64,000 bases of DNA from Defluviitaleaceae bacterium (GTDB lineage: Bacteria; Bacillota; Clostridia; Lachnospirales; WQUN01). Below, piece after piece: positions 26,400 through 34,968 of this stretch; position 1 is the stretch's first letter; each line of letters opens with the position of its first letter. The position numbers and the translations under genes are program-made. Where the stretch lies: the NCBI GenBank assembly GCA_009777845.1, contig WRLD01000015.1:1-64000 (forward strand), given 5' to 3'. A model generated the notes under the pieces. It made no database searches and was not told the DNA's origin. It saw only the letters and a list, made by a program, of their open reading frames with translations.

Positions 26400-28243
26400 C
26401 CCATCTCCTTAATAACCTCCTCAAACGGCGAAGCAGGCAGACCATAAGCATTATAAATAGGCACGGTGGGGCAATCCGCCCAACAAAACCGAACCGCACG
26501 CGGCGCAGTCGCGCCTATGGGAGCTTCGAGCGTTTCGCCGCGAATAGCCGCAAAAACACTGCGTACAAGCCCGTCCTTGTACAAAATCATAAGCGTGGGG
26601 TGTCCGTTTTTTGCCCAAAGGCCTACGCCGTTTTTAAATTCGATTACTATTTTTTGCGAATCGCTCAAATACCGTACATTGTTGAAAATAGGGCCGTCGG
26701 ACACTATTTTTTCGCCGTACACCATACGCCGCGCGTGCAAGGCGAGCCTGTCGCCCACGCTTTTTTTGTCTACGGGGTGAATGTCGTTGTACTCGCCGCA
26801 GTCGATGGTTACAGCCATGGCGGTATTGGGTATTTGCAGACACTGCCGCTGTTGCTCGCGAAGCACCGCCACATACGCGCCTGGCGAGCTAAAGCCGCCC
26901 ACGGAATCATAGCTGTACGGGTCTACATAGTTTGCTATTTGTGTAAAAATAATCGGCAGGTTTTTTCCGAAATTCTCGCGCATATGCTCTGCAAATTCCG
27001 CAAAAAGGGCTTTGTAGCCGTGGGGTCTGTCCGTGTTGGATTCGCCCTGATACCAAAGAAGCCCGTCTACGGAGTAGCCAAGCAACGGCGCGAGCATGAA
27101 ATTGTACACGCCGCACGGCCTATTGTAAAAAAACAAGCTACCCAAGAATTTTTCCGTTTCCGCGCCTGTTTTCCATTTCCATTCGCCCTGCGTAAAGTCG
27201 ATTACGCCCTCGCTGTGGTACAGCGCGTACTCCTTGCCAGGTATAAGCTGTGGGCGAACATCTTCGCCGACAATACGCAGTGCGATTGTATTTTTGCCGT
27301 CGTTTAGTAGCTCGTTCGGGATTTTGCAAAAGCAGGGCGGATAGGAATACGTGACGTGCAGGATTTCCGTACCGTTGATAAAAACCTTTACGCTGTTTTC
27401 CACACGCCCGAAGTTTAAGAAAACATCGCCGCCTGTTTTTTCCAACTCAAAGGTTCTCCTAAGCCAAAGCGAGCCGTATGACGGCGAGCCTGTCGGGTCG
27501 AGCAGCACTCGCGTGTCCCAGTCGCTATCGTCGTAGTCTTGGCTAAACCAGCTCTGCTCTAAGCCCAAATCACTGCTGTTTAGCGCGTTTTGCCAAAGCT
27601 GAGAATTTTTTTCGTGCGCCGAGGTGGTGCTGTCGATAAAGCCTGGCATTTTTAACGGCGTTAGCCTTTCGTAAATTTCAGGGTAGCCGCGAATAATTTC
27701 CTCGGGAAGCCAGCTTTCAAGCGGCGTTCCCCCTGCGGGTACACAAACAAGCCCGATGGCAATATCGCCGTTTTGTTCGAGCAAGCTCCGCGCAAAAAAG
27801 TATGGTACGCCGTACATATTGTCCAAAAATTCGCCCTCGGCGGTTTGCCATTTGCCTGCTACGTTTTTTTGCGGCCGCTCGAAGTTCATTCCCTTTTCTG
27901 CTTGAAAAACGCGGATTCGCTTATCGTCCTTTATGAAAGCGCCTAGCGAAAATCGGGAACGGCTTAGCGGTGTTTCCATATTGGACTGACCGCCGCAGAG
28001 CCACACGCGCCCGACAAAAACGTCTGTGAGCGTAATGTCCTCTATTTTCAAGACATGAGGGCCGCCAAATTCCTCCGCAAGCAAGGTAAGCTCAAAACGC
28101 CCCGACAGGTCGCAGGAGGTTTCGTAGGTTTTATTTAAAAATTCGGCTCTGATGCTTTGGTTGGGCGAAGCCCAGCCCCATATATTAGCCTTTTTTCCTA
28201 TTACCATGCCGTCACTAAGGACGGAGGGCAGAGTGATTATCAA
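26396..28243 (-). CDS. SGNH-type carbohydrate acetylesterase (sialate O-acetylesterase family)
   Basis: 615 residues, no signal peptide, so cytoplasmic. The N-terminal beta region leads to VWLCGGQSNM with nucleophile S87. A jelly-roll insert of the GH2 sugar-binding type lies at about 200-320 (WLRRTFEL...VFINGTEI). The oxyanion and catalytic blocks GLLWYQGESN and DIHPVDK complete the SGNH set. The start is TTG at 28243: GGGAGG lies 8 bases upstream and TTGA overlaps the GH67 stop, so the genes are coupled. Next to an alpha-glucuronidase, the likely substrate is an acetylated xylo-oligosaccharide rather than sialic acid, which is inference. Confidence 0.88.
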   Translation of the reverse strand: MIITLPSVLSDGMVIGKKANIWGWASPNQSIRAEFLNKTYETSCDLSGRFELTLLAEEFGGPHVLKIEDITLTDVFVGRVWLCGGQSNMETPLSRSRFSLGAFIKDDKRIRVFQAEKGMNFERPQKNVAGKWQTAEGEFLDNMYGVPYFFARSLLEQNGDIAIGLVCVPAGGTPLESWLPEEIIRGYPEIYERLTPLKMPGFIDSTTSAHEKNSQLWQNALNSSDLGLEQSWFSQDYDDSDWDTRVLLDPTGSPSYGSLWLRRTFELEKTGGDVFLNFGRVENSVKVFINGTEILHVTYSYPPCFCKIPNELLNDGKNTIALRIVGEDVRPQLIPGKEYALYHSEGVIDFTQGEWKWKTGAETEKFLGSLFFYNRPCGVYNFMLAPLLGYSVDGLLWYQGESNTDRPHGYKALFAEFAEHMRENFGKNLPIIFTQIANYVDPYSYDSVGGFSSPGAYVAVLREQQRQCLQIPNTAMAVTIDCGEYNDIHPVDKKSVGDRLALHARRMVYGEKIVSDGPIFNNVRYLSDSQKIVIEFKNGVGLWAKNGHPTLMILYKDGLVRSVFAAIRGETLEAPIGATAPRAVRFCWADCPTVPIYNAYGLPASPFEEVIKEMG

Positions 28244-30447
28244 AATATTTTCCTCCCTTTATTGTCGACGATTGCGGTTTTTCTGTAAAAATACGAATTG
28301 ACTACATCGCGCCATTCCTCCGCGTTTTTTAACTGCATTTGCAAGCGTTCGCGCGTATGACAAAACACCTCGGCAGAAATAAAGTTTTCTAACAGAGCCC
28401 ATGCTTCTATGGTTTTTTCTACTTGCTCTACGCCCTCAAAATGCGTGTCGTAAATGTATTGTAACAGGGTCTGTCCGCTTTTTAGGCGAAAATCGTACGG
28501 CAGTCTATGAAAAAACAATAATAATTCCTCGGGACAGGTTTTTATATTCTCGTACATGTTACGCACAAAGGGCTGATATTGTGCAGTGTAGCCAGTTCCG
28601 TGGGTTGTGCGGTCTACGCCTATAGCCTTTGTGTCGGCGCGGTGGTACGTTCCCCACTTCATGTACTCGTAGCCGTCTACGCTCGGCCCGTAGTGGTGGT
28701 TGATGTTCACGAACCAGCCTATGCCTAACGGCGCGTTGTATTTCTCGTAAACCTCGCGGGAAGCCAGTAGCATTTTTACAATTTCGCCAGTTATTTCCTG
28801 TGGGAAAACAAGCGAAGCCCACTCCTGCGTGACCTCGCGTGCCGTAATCGCAGGATTCCACGCCATTCGCCCAAACGCATACAAATTGGCTTGCGCGAGA
28901 AAGCTACCGCACCAGTTATTGTCGTCGCCTGTGTTTGCCACGGCTACGATGGCTTGTATTTCCTTATTATACCCTATTAGGTCGCGTGTTGTACGTTTTT
29001 CGTTAAAAGGGTGGTCGAAAATTTCTTCCCATTGCACCGCCCATGCGTACAAGTCTATTTGCTGGCCTGTGTATTCCTGTGAAATTTGAAATTCTAACGC
29101 CTCGCGCGTGCTTTTTAACGCGCCGAGAAGCGGCGAGTTTGGCTCGCGTACTTGGAAATCGGACGGCCCGTGCTTCACCTGCAAAATGACGTTTTGCTCG
29201 AATTTGCCGTCCAGCGGAAAAAATGTTTCGTACGCCGCCTTTGGGCGGTCGGTGTTGGTGTCGCGCCAGTCTTGCAAGCAATTGTAAATAAAGCACCGCC
29301 AGTACAATATACCGCCATGGGGCGATAGGGCGTTGGCGATTACGTTCGCGCCGATGTCCTGCGTATGCCCAAAGGAATTTGGGCCGCTTTGAAATTCCGA
29401 GTCGGCTTTGACTAAAAAGCCCACAAGGTCGGGTATTTCCTTGTAAACTAAGTCCGCGGTATTTTTCCAAAACGCCGCGACATCGGGGCGAGCGGGGTCG
29501 GACGTTTTCAGTCCGCCTAGCCAACAAGGGCTGTCAAAATGCACCGCGATAATAAGCCTAATCCCAAACGGGCGGAAAACCTCCGCCACCTTTTTCAAGT
29601 CCTGCAAGCCGCTTGCGGTAAGGAGCTGCGCGGTGTCTGGGCGTACGTTTACGTTGTTTACGCTTATCTGGTTTATGCCTACGCTAGCGAGTAAGCGCGC
29701 GTAGTCCCTTAGCCGTTCGAGGTCGTAGCCGATTTTGCCGCCGCGCCAAAAAAGGGATTGCCCCGCGTAACCACGCTCGACACTGCCGTCGCCGTTGTCC
29801 CAATGGTTGAGGACGCGGTTGGGTACGGTTGGGGTGTCGGAGATATGTAGTTTTGGTTTGGGGTGGGGGTGGTTGGGGGGGGGGTTTTGGTTGGGGGGTT
29901 GGTTTGCGTTGGGGTTTTTGTTTTCGTTGTGGTTTTGGTTTTCGTTGTGGTTTTGGTTTTCATTGCGGTTTCCGTTCTCATTGCGGTTTCCGTTCTCGTT
30001 GCGGTTTTTGTTTTCGGCGTGCTTCAAGCAGAACAATAGGCGATATACAGCGTAAAGTAAGCCTATTTCACAGCCGCCTTCTATTTTTATTTTGTTTAGG
30101 TTGTCGGTTGGGTTGTCGGTTGGGTTGGTGTTTGGGTTGCCGTTTTGGTTGCTGTTTGGGTTGTCGTTTAATTCGCCGTTTAAGTCGCTGTTTAGGTTGT
30201 CGTTTTGGTTGCTGTTCAAGTCACTGTCTAAGTTGCTGTCTAGGTAGCCGTCTATGGTGAAGCTCTCTTTTTTTAGTGCAGGGTTTAAAGAAAAGGTGAC
30301 GTTTAGGTTTTTGAAATTAAAGCGTTCCCATTCTTCTTGTGCGAAGTAGGGGCGAGGTGGTGTGGTGGTGTCAAGGCTTTGCAACACAACGTCTTGACGA
30401 GGGGGTGATAGCTGTTCGAGCTGTAGCCACGCAGAATAATTTTTCAT
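28240..30447 (-). CDS. aguA: GH67 alpha-glucuronidase with two Asn-rich inserts
   Basis: 735 residues, no signal peptide. GH67 enzymes remove 4-O-methyl-glucuronic acid from the ends of xylo-oligosaccharides. Landmarks are NHWDNGDGSVERGYAG, VKADSE (acid), GPSDFQVREP and SQEYTGQQ (base pair region), and NINHHYGPSVDGYEY. Two inserts interrupt the N-terminal domain: residues about 69-118 and 145-199 consist of Asn with Asp, Glu, Gly, His, Pro and Lys (NRNENGNRNENGNRNEN). The conserved strand IKIEGGCEIGLLYAVYRLLF lies between them, so the domain itself seems intact. The gene leads the operon with the acetylesterase and is divergent from the AraC regulator. Confidence 0.93.
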   Translation of the reverse strand: MKNYSAWLQLEQLSPPRQDVVLQSLDTTTPPRPYFAQEEWERFNFKNLNVTFSLNPALKKESFTIDGYLDSNLDSDLNSNQNDNLNSDLNGELNDNPNSNQNGNPNTNPTDNPTDNLNKIKIEGGCEIGLLYAVYRLLFCLKHAENKNRNENGNRNENGNRNENQNHNENQNHNENKNPNANQPPNQNPPPNHPHPKPKLHISDTPTVPNRVLNHWDNGDGSVERGYAGQSLFWRGGKIGYDLERLRDYARLLASVGINQISVNNVNVRPDTAQLLTASGLQDLKKVAEVFRPFGIRLIIAVHFDSPCWLGGLKTSDPARPDVAAFWKNTADLVYKEIPDLVGFLVKADSEFQSGPNSFGHTQDIGANVIANALSPHGGILYWRCFIYNCLQDWRDTNTDRPKAAYETFFPLDGKFEQNVILQVKHGPSDFQVREPNSPLLGALKSTREALEFQISQEYTGQQIDLYAWAVQWEEIFDHPFNEKRTTRDLIGYNKEIQAIVAVANTGDDNNWCGSFLAQANLYAFGRMAWNPAITAREVTQEWASLVFPQEITGEIVKMLLASREVYEKYNAPLGIGWFVNINHHYGPSVDGYEYMKWGTYHRADTKAIGVDRTTHGTGYTAQYQPFVRNMYENIKTCPEELLLFFHRLPYDFRLKSGQTLLQYIYDTHFEGVEQVEKTIEAWALLENFISAEVFCHTRERLQMQLKNAEEWRDVVNSYFYRKTAIVDNKGRKIF
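29840..30250 (-). repeat. Low-complexity Asn-codon tracts inside GH67
   Basis: Two degenerate short-period repeat tracts, about 30090..30240 and 29850..30013, made largely of AAC/AAT codons alternating with GAN, CAN or GGN codons. On the plus strand they read as runs of GTTTTGGTT and GGTTGTCGGTT. Both stay in frame. Confidence 0.85.
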
Positions 30448-30793
30448 GGTAACACCGCTTTCTTAGGTTTTAAATGTCATTTATGCGCGGATTTGGCGGA
30501 TTCACGCAGATTTACGCGGATTGGCTCGTGGGAAATCCGTGAAAATCCGTGTGAATCCGTTAAATCCGCAAAAATCCGCGAAAATCCATTAAATCCGTGT
30601 TTGATAGTCTTTACGTAGGGGCGAGGTTTACCTCGCCCGAGGTACGCACGCTCGTCAATTCGGGACGGTCAACGTCCATTAACGCAGAACGAAGTAACCT
30701 CGGGACGGATAAATCCGTCCCCTACGAAACCGTGCGTGTTTTGCCGTTCGTGCGTTTGCCGTGCTGATTATCGTGGTTTAACCGAGTATAAAC
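30448..30793. repeat. ATCCG repeat plus one 111-bp GTAGGGG element
   Basis: Gene-free DNA between GH67 and the AraC regulator. About 30480..30605 is an ATCCG palindromic block. Directly after it, 30615..30725 is a 111-bp element bounded by GTAGGGG and CCCCTAC; its right arm GGACGGATAAATCCGTCCCC is itself palindromic. Length and internal sequence match copies at 48110, 48587 and 60207. The left arm of this copy has changed to GCGAGGTTTACCTCGC, keeping its own palindrome. Confidence 0.8.
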
Positions 30794-30854
30794 TTGACAA
30801 TTAGCAGCAAACATGGATATATTAAAGAAGATTTGTAATAATTCGCAACGGCTC

Positions 30855-30883
30855 TTGGTAAAGTCACATTTTTGCAATATACT
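30855..30883 (+). promoter_or_regulatory. Promoter of the AraC-family gene
   Basis: TTGGTA (30855-30860) and TATACT (30878-30883) are 17 bases apart. A second possible promoter lies upstream (TTGACA at 30794, TATATT at 30818, spacing 18). Confidence 0.6.
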
Positions 30884-30912
30884 AACTGCACAGTTACTAA
30901 CTGGCGAGTTAG
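30881..30912 (+). promoter_or_regulatory. Tandem 15-bp direct repeat with palindromes at the AraC promoter
   Basis: ACTAACTGCACAGTT (30881-30895) is followed at once by ACTAACTGGCGAGTT (30896-30910), 13 of 15 bases identical. Each also contains a palindrome: TAACTGCACAGTTA and CTAACTGGCGAGTTAG. The pair begins in the -10 box and covers the expected transcription start, a classic repressor or autoregulation position. AraC-family proteins usually bind direct repeats. Confidence 0.6.
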
Positions 30913-30937
30913 CAAATGTTTATAAGGAGTAAACCAC

Positions 30938-31720
30938 ATGCCAACAAAAAACTTCAACGACAGCGCGCCGACCATAGACTACTACCGCCATAGAAGAAGC
31001 ACTCCCGAATGGCTAATTGAGTACAAAATCATTGACTTTATCGACCTTACGTATGTAATCGGCGGGCAAGCGATTTATACAATCAATCGCCAGAAAATCC
31101 TTGTGGGGGAGGGCGATTTATTGTGTATTCCCAAAGGCTCGGAGCGTTCGGCGGTAAGCGGCGAGCCGGAAAAATTCGAGTGCTTTGCCGTCAATTTTAA
31201 TTTAAGCACGCCAGCAGGCGAGGAAGCGAGCATACCCTTGCCCCTGCACGCAAAAATAGGTATGCAAAACGATGTTGTTTCCCTTTACCGCAAGCTAAGC
31301 GAGGATTTTGCCACAAAAAGCGAGGGCTACGTAATGCGCTCGCGGGCGCGCTTGATGTTGATTTTGCAGCGATATATGGAAATGCTCGTTTACGAAGCCG
31401 ACACATGCCGCTACGACCCGCGCGTAAAACAGGCGATTCGCTATATCGCCGAGCATTTTGCCGAGCCGCTGACGATTTCTACCGTGGCCGCCGCCGTATC
31501 GCTCAACCCCGTTTACTTCGGCGCGGTTTTCAAACGCGAAACGCGCGTAGCCTTCCGCGATTATTTGAACACAATACGCATAAACAAAGCCGAGGACATG
31601 CTACGCACAGGAAAATGGAACGTAACCGAGGTAGCGGGGCTTTGCGGCTTTGCGGATATATTTTATTTTAGCCGTCTGTTTAAGAAGTACAAGGGTATTC
31701 CGCCGTCGTCGGTGGAGTAG
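30938..31720 (+). CDS. AraC-family transcriptional regulator
   Basis: 260 residues. The N-terminal 150 residues form a cupin-like sensing domain (GGQAIYTINRQKILVGEGDLL, IPKGSERSA). The C-terminal 100 residues contain two helix-turn-helix units, with ISTVAAAVSLNPVYFGAVFK and VTEVAGLCGFADIFYFSRLFK leading to the family signature KKYKGIPPSS. AAGGAG precedes the ATG. Divergent orientation from the GH67/acetylesterase operon suggests that it senses a xylan- or glucuronate-derived sugar and controls that operon, which is inference. A tandem repeat at its own promoter may be the binding site. Confidence 0.9.
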   Translation: MPTKNFNDSAPTIDYYRHRRSTPEWLIEYKIIDFIDLTYVIGGQAIYTINRQKILVGEGDLLCIPKGSERSAVSGEPEKFECFAVNFNLSTPAGEEASIPLPLHAKIGMQNDVVSLYRKLSEDFATKSEGYVMRSRARLMLILQRYMEMLVYEADTCRYDPRVKQAIRYIAEHFAEPLTISTVAAAVSLNPVYFGAVFKRETRVAFRDYLNTIRINKAEDMLRTGKWNVTEVAGLCGFADIFYFSRLFKKYKGIPPSSVE

Positions 31721-31733
31721 GGGAGGGAATGTC

Positions 31734-32363
31734 TTGGAAAGTAAAAAAACTGGCGTAACGCCCGCTGTCGGTAGTATTTACCAGTTTGGCGGCTTTGACT
31801 GGCGCGTGCTTGATGTGCAAAATAATAAGGCGTTGCTTATAACGGAAAAAATTATCGAGCAACGGGCGTACCATGTCGAATTTACAGATATAACATGGGA
31901 AAATTGTACTTTGCGGGAATATCTAAACGGCGAGTTTTACAATAGTCTGGGCGCGGAAAAATCGGCAATCGCCGAAACGCGGAACGAAAACCCAGATAAC
32001 CCATGGTACGGCACAGCGGGCGGTAGAGCGACTACCGACAAGGTGTTTTTGCTAAGTTTGGACGAATTAGTAAAATATTTCGGCGATAGCGGAGCCTTGC
32101 GTAACAAGGAACGCTATGAATGGAAAAACAGTAAATACGTTCTTAGCCCGAACGGCTATTATTTGCACGACCAGTATGACGAAGCAAGAAAAGCACATGC
32201 CGCCGCAGGGTGGACTTCATGTTGGTGGATTCGTTCGCCCGGCGGATTGAGTGTTGATGCCGTCCATGTCAGCCATGACGGCGAGATACTCGTCGGCGGC
32301 GACGCTGTCGCTGGCTGGGTGGTCGGCGTTCGCCCTGCTTTGTGGTTAAATTCTTCTCGCTAA
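31734..32363 (+). CDS. DUF6273 domain protein
   Basis: 209 residues from TTG 31734, with GGGGAGGG about 9 bases upstream. No ATG lies in this frame near the site, and the frame upstream runs inside the AraC gene. The domain pattern is clear: GSIYQFGGFDWRVLDVQNNKALLITEK, TWENCTLREYLNGEFYNSL and the C-terminal WWIRSPGG...GVRPALWLN. DUF6273 is related in fold to C-type-lectin/formylglycine-enzyme-like domains; its role is not known. There is no signal peptide. The 3' segment (about 32235-32340) uses many GTC, GGC and GAC codons unlike the gene body. Confidence 0.8.
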   Translation: MESKKTGVTPAVGSIYQFGGFDWRVLDVQNNKALLITEKIIEQRAYHVEFTDITWENCTLREYLNGEFYNSLGAEKSAIAETRNENPDNPWYGTAGGRATTDKVFLLSLDELVKYFGDSGALRNKERYEWKNSKYVLSPNGYYLHDQYDEARKAHAAAGWTSCWWIRSPGGLSVDAVHVSHDGEILVGGDAVAGWVVGVRPALWLNSSR

Positions 32364-32978
32364 AATTAGGGACGTTCCCCCGACAAGCATATAGTCGTTG
32401 TTTAGAAGAATAAAATTTTGAAATAATGGGTTAAAAAGGTAGTCGCCGTTGTCTGCTTCGGGGTCGAGAAGCCAACCTTGAAACCAATGCTCCGAATATT
32501 GAGGGTATGAAGCAAACACCCTAGTAATGTGTGTGCTGTCCTTGTTATCGTTGGCATACCCAATAGCTATGTTGCTTTTCTCCATTTCCTCAATAAATTC
32601 ATCAAGCGAATTATAATATTCGGCTTCCCAGATATACTCATCGCTAGAAAAAAGCCAGTCTGTACTAGGTTGGCTTACATGATATTCGGGGGAATACAGC
32701 GTTCTGTCCCCTAATCTGACAAAATCGGCGGTAATTTCTAGCTCCGAGCCAATAAAATCTTCAATAATGGGCATTCGTGCGGGCGGGGCGGACAAGTCCA
32801 AATCACCTTTGTGATAAACGCTTATGGCAATTTGCTCCAATTGCCAAACCCCAAAAAATGAATGCTCTGAAGTGGATTCGGTGTCGTTTGCTGTGCGAGC
32901 GACAGCATTACACCCTGTAAAAATAGACACTGCAAAAAAAGCATATGCGATTAAGAATAGAAATGTCCTGTATGCCAT
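32346..32978 (-). CDS. Predicted lipoprotein, unknown function
   Basis: 210 residues. A hydrophobic signal (FLFLIAYAFFAVSIFTGC) ends in a lipobox-like FTGC, so Cys23 is the probable lipid-modified residue. The rest is acidic and aromatic-rich, with FFGVWQLEQIAISVY typical of small lipocalin-like extracellular domains, but I recognise no family. GAGGTGG precedes the ATG, which follows the methylase stop codon with no gap, so it is the third gene of the dapF operon. Its 3' end overlaps the convergent DUF6273 gene by 18 bases. Confidence 0.78.
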   Translation of the reverse strand: MAYRTFLFLIAYAFFAVSIFTGCNAVARTANDTESTSEHSFFGVWQLEQIAISVYHKGDLDLSAPPARMPIIEDFIGSELEITADFVRLGDRTLYSPEYHVSQPSTDWLFSSDEYIWEAEYYNSLDEFIEEMEKSNIAIGYANDNKDSTHITRVFASYPQYSEHWFQGWLLDPEADNGDYLFNPLFQNFILLNNDYMLVGGTSLILARRI

Positions 32979-34016
32979 TTATACCACCTCATAATTCGTA
33001 ATAATTAAATGCTTCGCGTTTTTGGCGTTCCTGTTCATAAAACTAACCGAATAGCTCTTATCAAACTCTTGGTAAAATATCCCCGAATCCCCCTGCGGAT
33101 ACAAGCCCCTAATAAAGTCCGTGTCCTTAATGACAAGCAACCATTTTGCCTGCAACGAACGCAAGCAATCGGCAAGCCGAGCTTGGTCTTTTTTGCCAAA
33201 CTCGTTTTCGTCATAGGTGGAAAACTCCGTATCGTACGGCGGGTCAAGAAAAAGAAAATCGTCCTTGCGTAGCCGAAACATTTCTACAAATTCTTGAAAG
33301 TCGGTGTCGTAGATGTCCGTATTTTCAAGGCGTGAAAGCAATGGCGCGCAGCGTAAGTATTTTAATTTTTCGTCAAAGCTCTTGGAATTGTAGCTCATTC
33401 CGCCGTAAGGCACATTAAAATCGCCGTTGGCGGAAAAACGAAACATGGACGAATAACAAAGCTCTCTCACGAAAAAATAGAAAGCGGCGTTTGCCTGTAA
33501 ATCGCCAAGTTTTCGGTTTTGGTTATAGATTTTTCTAACTGCGGCGTAATAGCTTGACTTTACGGCGGTTTCAAATATGGACAGCTCGTTTTCCGCCGTT
33601 ATGACGTTTCCTAGCGATTCCTGCTTCTGTATATAGGCTCGTTTCTGCTTGTACATTTTTAGCAGATAATCAATGAAAAAGGCTTCAAGCCCGTATTTTT
33701 TGACAATTGAAAGCGAGGCTACAGCAAAACCAACGCTGGAATGTTCGAGCGTTGCCAGTAGCTTCCAATCCTCGTTTAAAGCGGTTAGCGTGTCGAAAAA
33801 GTCAATATCCTGCGTTTTTACCGCCCTGTACGCGGAAATCAATTCCTTGGAAGCGTCATTTATGAAGTATTGTTTTGCGTTGTCAAAAGAAAAATATGCC
33901 GCGCCGCCGCCTACAAATGGTTCAAAAAAGCGGTTTACCGTGCGTGGGATAATGGGCAGTATGTGTTTTAGCTCCCGAGCCTTGCCGCCTGGGTATTTTA
34001 AAATAGGCTTTAACAT
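32979..34016 (-). CDS. D12-class DNA N6-adenine methyltransferase
   Basis: 345 residues. It contains KYPGGKARE and FEPFVGGGAAYF (AdoMet binding), and LDPPYDTEFSTYD (catalytic DPPY), in the order of the Dam/DpnM class. No restriction enzyme gene is adjacent, so it looks like an orphan methylase. The recognition site, possibly GATC-like, cannot be read from sequence. ATG at 34016 overlaps the end of dapF, and an upstream in-frame TTG at 34022 is less likely. Transcribed with dapF upstream and the lipoprotein gene downstream. Confidence 0.88.
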   Translation of the reverse strand: MLKPILKYPGGKARELKHILPIIPRTVNRFFEPFVGGGAAYFSFDNAKQYFINDASKELISAYRAVKTQDIDFFDTLTALNEDWKLLATLEHSSVGFAVASLSIVKKYGLEAFFIDYLLKMYKQKRAYIQKQESLGNVITAENELSIFETAVKSSYYAAVRKIYNQNRKLGDLQANAAFYFFVRELCYSSMFRFSANGDFNVPYGGMSYNSKSFDEKLKYLRCAPLLSRLENTDIYDTDFQEFVEMFRLRKDDFLFLDPPYDTEFSTYDENEFGKKDQARLADCLRSLQAKWLLVIKDTDFIRGLYPQGDSGIFYQEFDKSYSVSFMNRNAKNAKHLIITNYEVV

Positions 34017-34858
34017 TCGCAAAGCAAGCCCTCAAAAACCCTCTCACAATCCCCAGTCATATAAACCGTTTCGTCTGTGTAATTGATTGTAAGCGTACCG
34101 CCGCGTAGCTCCACGTTGATGTCTGTGCCTTTGTCGCAGTAGCCCATCAAGACGGCGGCTACCGCTACCGCGCACGCGCCTGTGCCGCAAGCCATTGTTT
34201 CGCCGCTTCCGCGTTCCCAGACGCGCATACGGATATTGCGGCGGTTTACGATTTGCGCTACCTCAAAATTAACGCGCTCGGGGAAAATTTTGGCACATTC
34301 GACTGCGGGGCCTGTTACGGCTAGGTCGAACTGCTCAATATCGTCTTGGAAAATCACCGCATGGGGGTTTCCCATATTTACGCATGTTATTTCGTAGGCT
34401 GTGCCTGCGATATTTACCACGCGCCCGATAATGCTCTCGCCCACGAGGTTTACTGGGACGGCCTCGGGCTTTAGCCTTGCTGCGCCCATGTCTACGCGCA
34501 CGGAGCGTACCTGTTCGCCAGTTATTTCCAGCTCCAGCGATTTTATGCCGCTTAGGGTTTCTATTTTTAGCCGCGGGTTTTTTGCTCTGCCGCTTTCGTA
34601 CAAATATTTGCCTACACAGCGGATTGCGTTGCCGCACATGGCGGCTTCCGTGCCGTCCGCGTTAAACATTCGCATTTTTGCATCGGCGGCATCGGACGGC
34701 AAAATAAGCACTATTCCATCGCTTCCTATGCCCCTGTGCCTGTCGGACAGCTTTTTTGCCAGCGCGTGAGGAGCTTCTATTTTGTTTTTGTCAAAGCAAT
34801 CAAAATAAACATAGTCGTTTCCGCAACCGTGCATTTTTACAAATGATAAATTAGTCAT
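34010..34858 (-). CDS. dapF: Diaminopimelate epimerase
   Basis: 282 residues, usual length. It converts LL- to meso-diaminopimelate for lysine and peptidoglycan. The start MTNLSFVKMHGCGNDYVYFD and the two catalytic cysteines, in AAMCGNAIRC and MACGTGACAVA, are clear. AGGGGTG precedes the ATG. First gene of a three-gene minus-strand operon. No other dap gene is in the window. Confidence 0.96.
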   Translation of the reverse strand: MTNLSFVKMHGCGNDYVYFDCFDKNKIEAPHALAKKLSDRHRGIGSDGIVLILPSDAADAKMRMFNADGTEAAMCGNAIRCVGKYLYESGRAKNPRLKIETLSGIKSLELEITGEQVRSVRVDMGAARLKPEAVPVNLVGESIIGRVVNIAGTAYEITCVNMGNPHAVIFQDDIEQFDLAVTGPAVECAKIFPERVNFEVAQIVNRRNIRMRVWERGSGETMACGTGACAVAVAAVLMGYCDKGTDINVELRGGTLTINYTDETVYMTGDCERVFEGLLCEC

Positions 34859-34904
34859 TTTAAATCACCCCTATTTTTGATTCGCCTTCGGCGATTTTTT
34901 ATGT

Positions 34905-34947
34905 GCGACTTTGTGGTGTTTTTATGTTATACTTATTCTACCACAAA
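34905..34947 (+). promoter_or_regulatory. Extended -10 promoter for pyrDE, flanked by an inverted repeat
   Basis: TGTTATACT (34925-34933) is an extended -10 box without a good -35. TTTGTGG (34910-34916) and CCACAAA (34941-34947) form an inverted repeat around it and may be an operator. A small hairpin TCGCC-TTC-GGCGA followed by TTTTTT lies just upstream (about 34882-34900). Moderate support only. Confidence 0.4.
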
Positions 34948-34968
34948 AAACACTAGAGGAGTAGCATA

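Noticed and set aside
29829..30260. Plus-strand 143-codon ORF rich in Cys, Gly and Phe
   Set aside because: It is the antisense shadow of the Asn-rich tracts in GH67.
31734..32363. Complete diversity-generating retroelement
   Set aside because: No reverse transcriptase, accessory gene or template repeat is seen in the window; only the target-like tail is kept as a weak finding.
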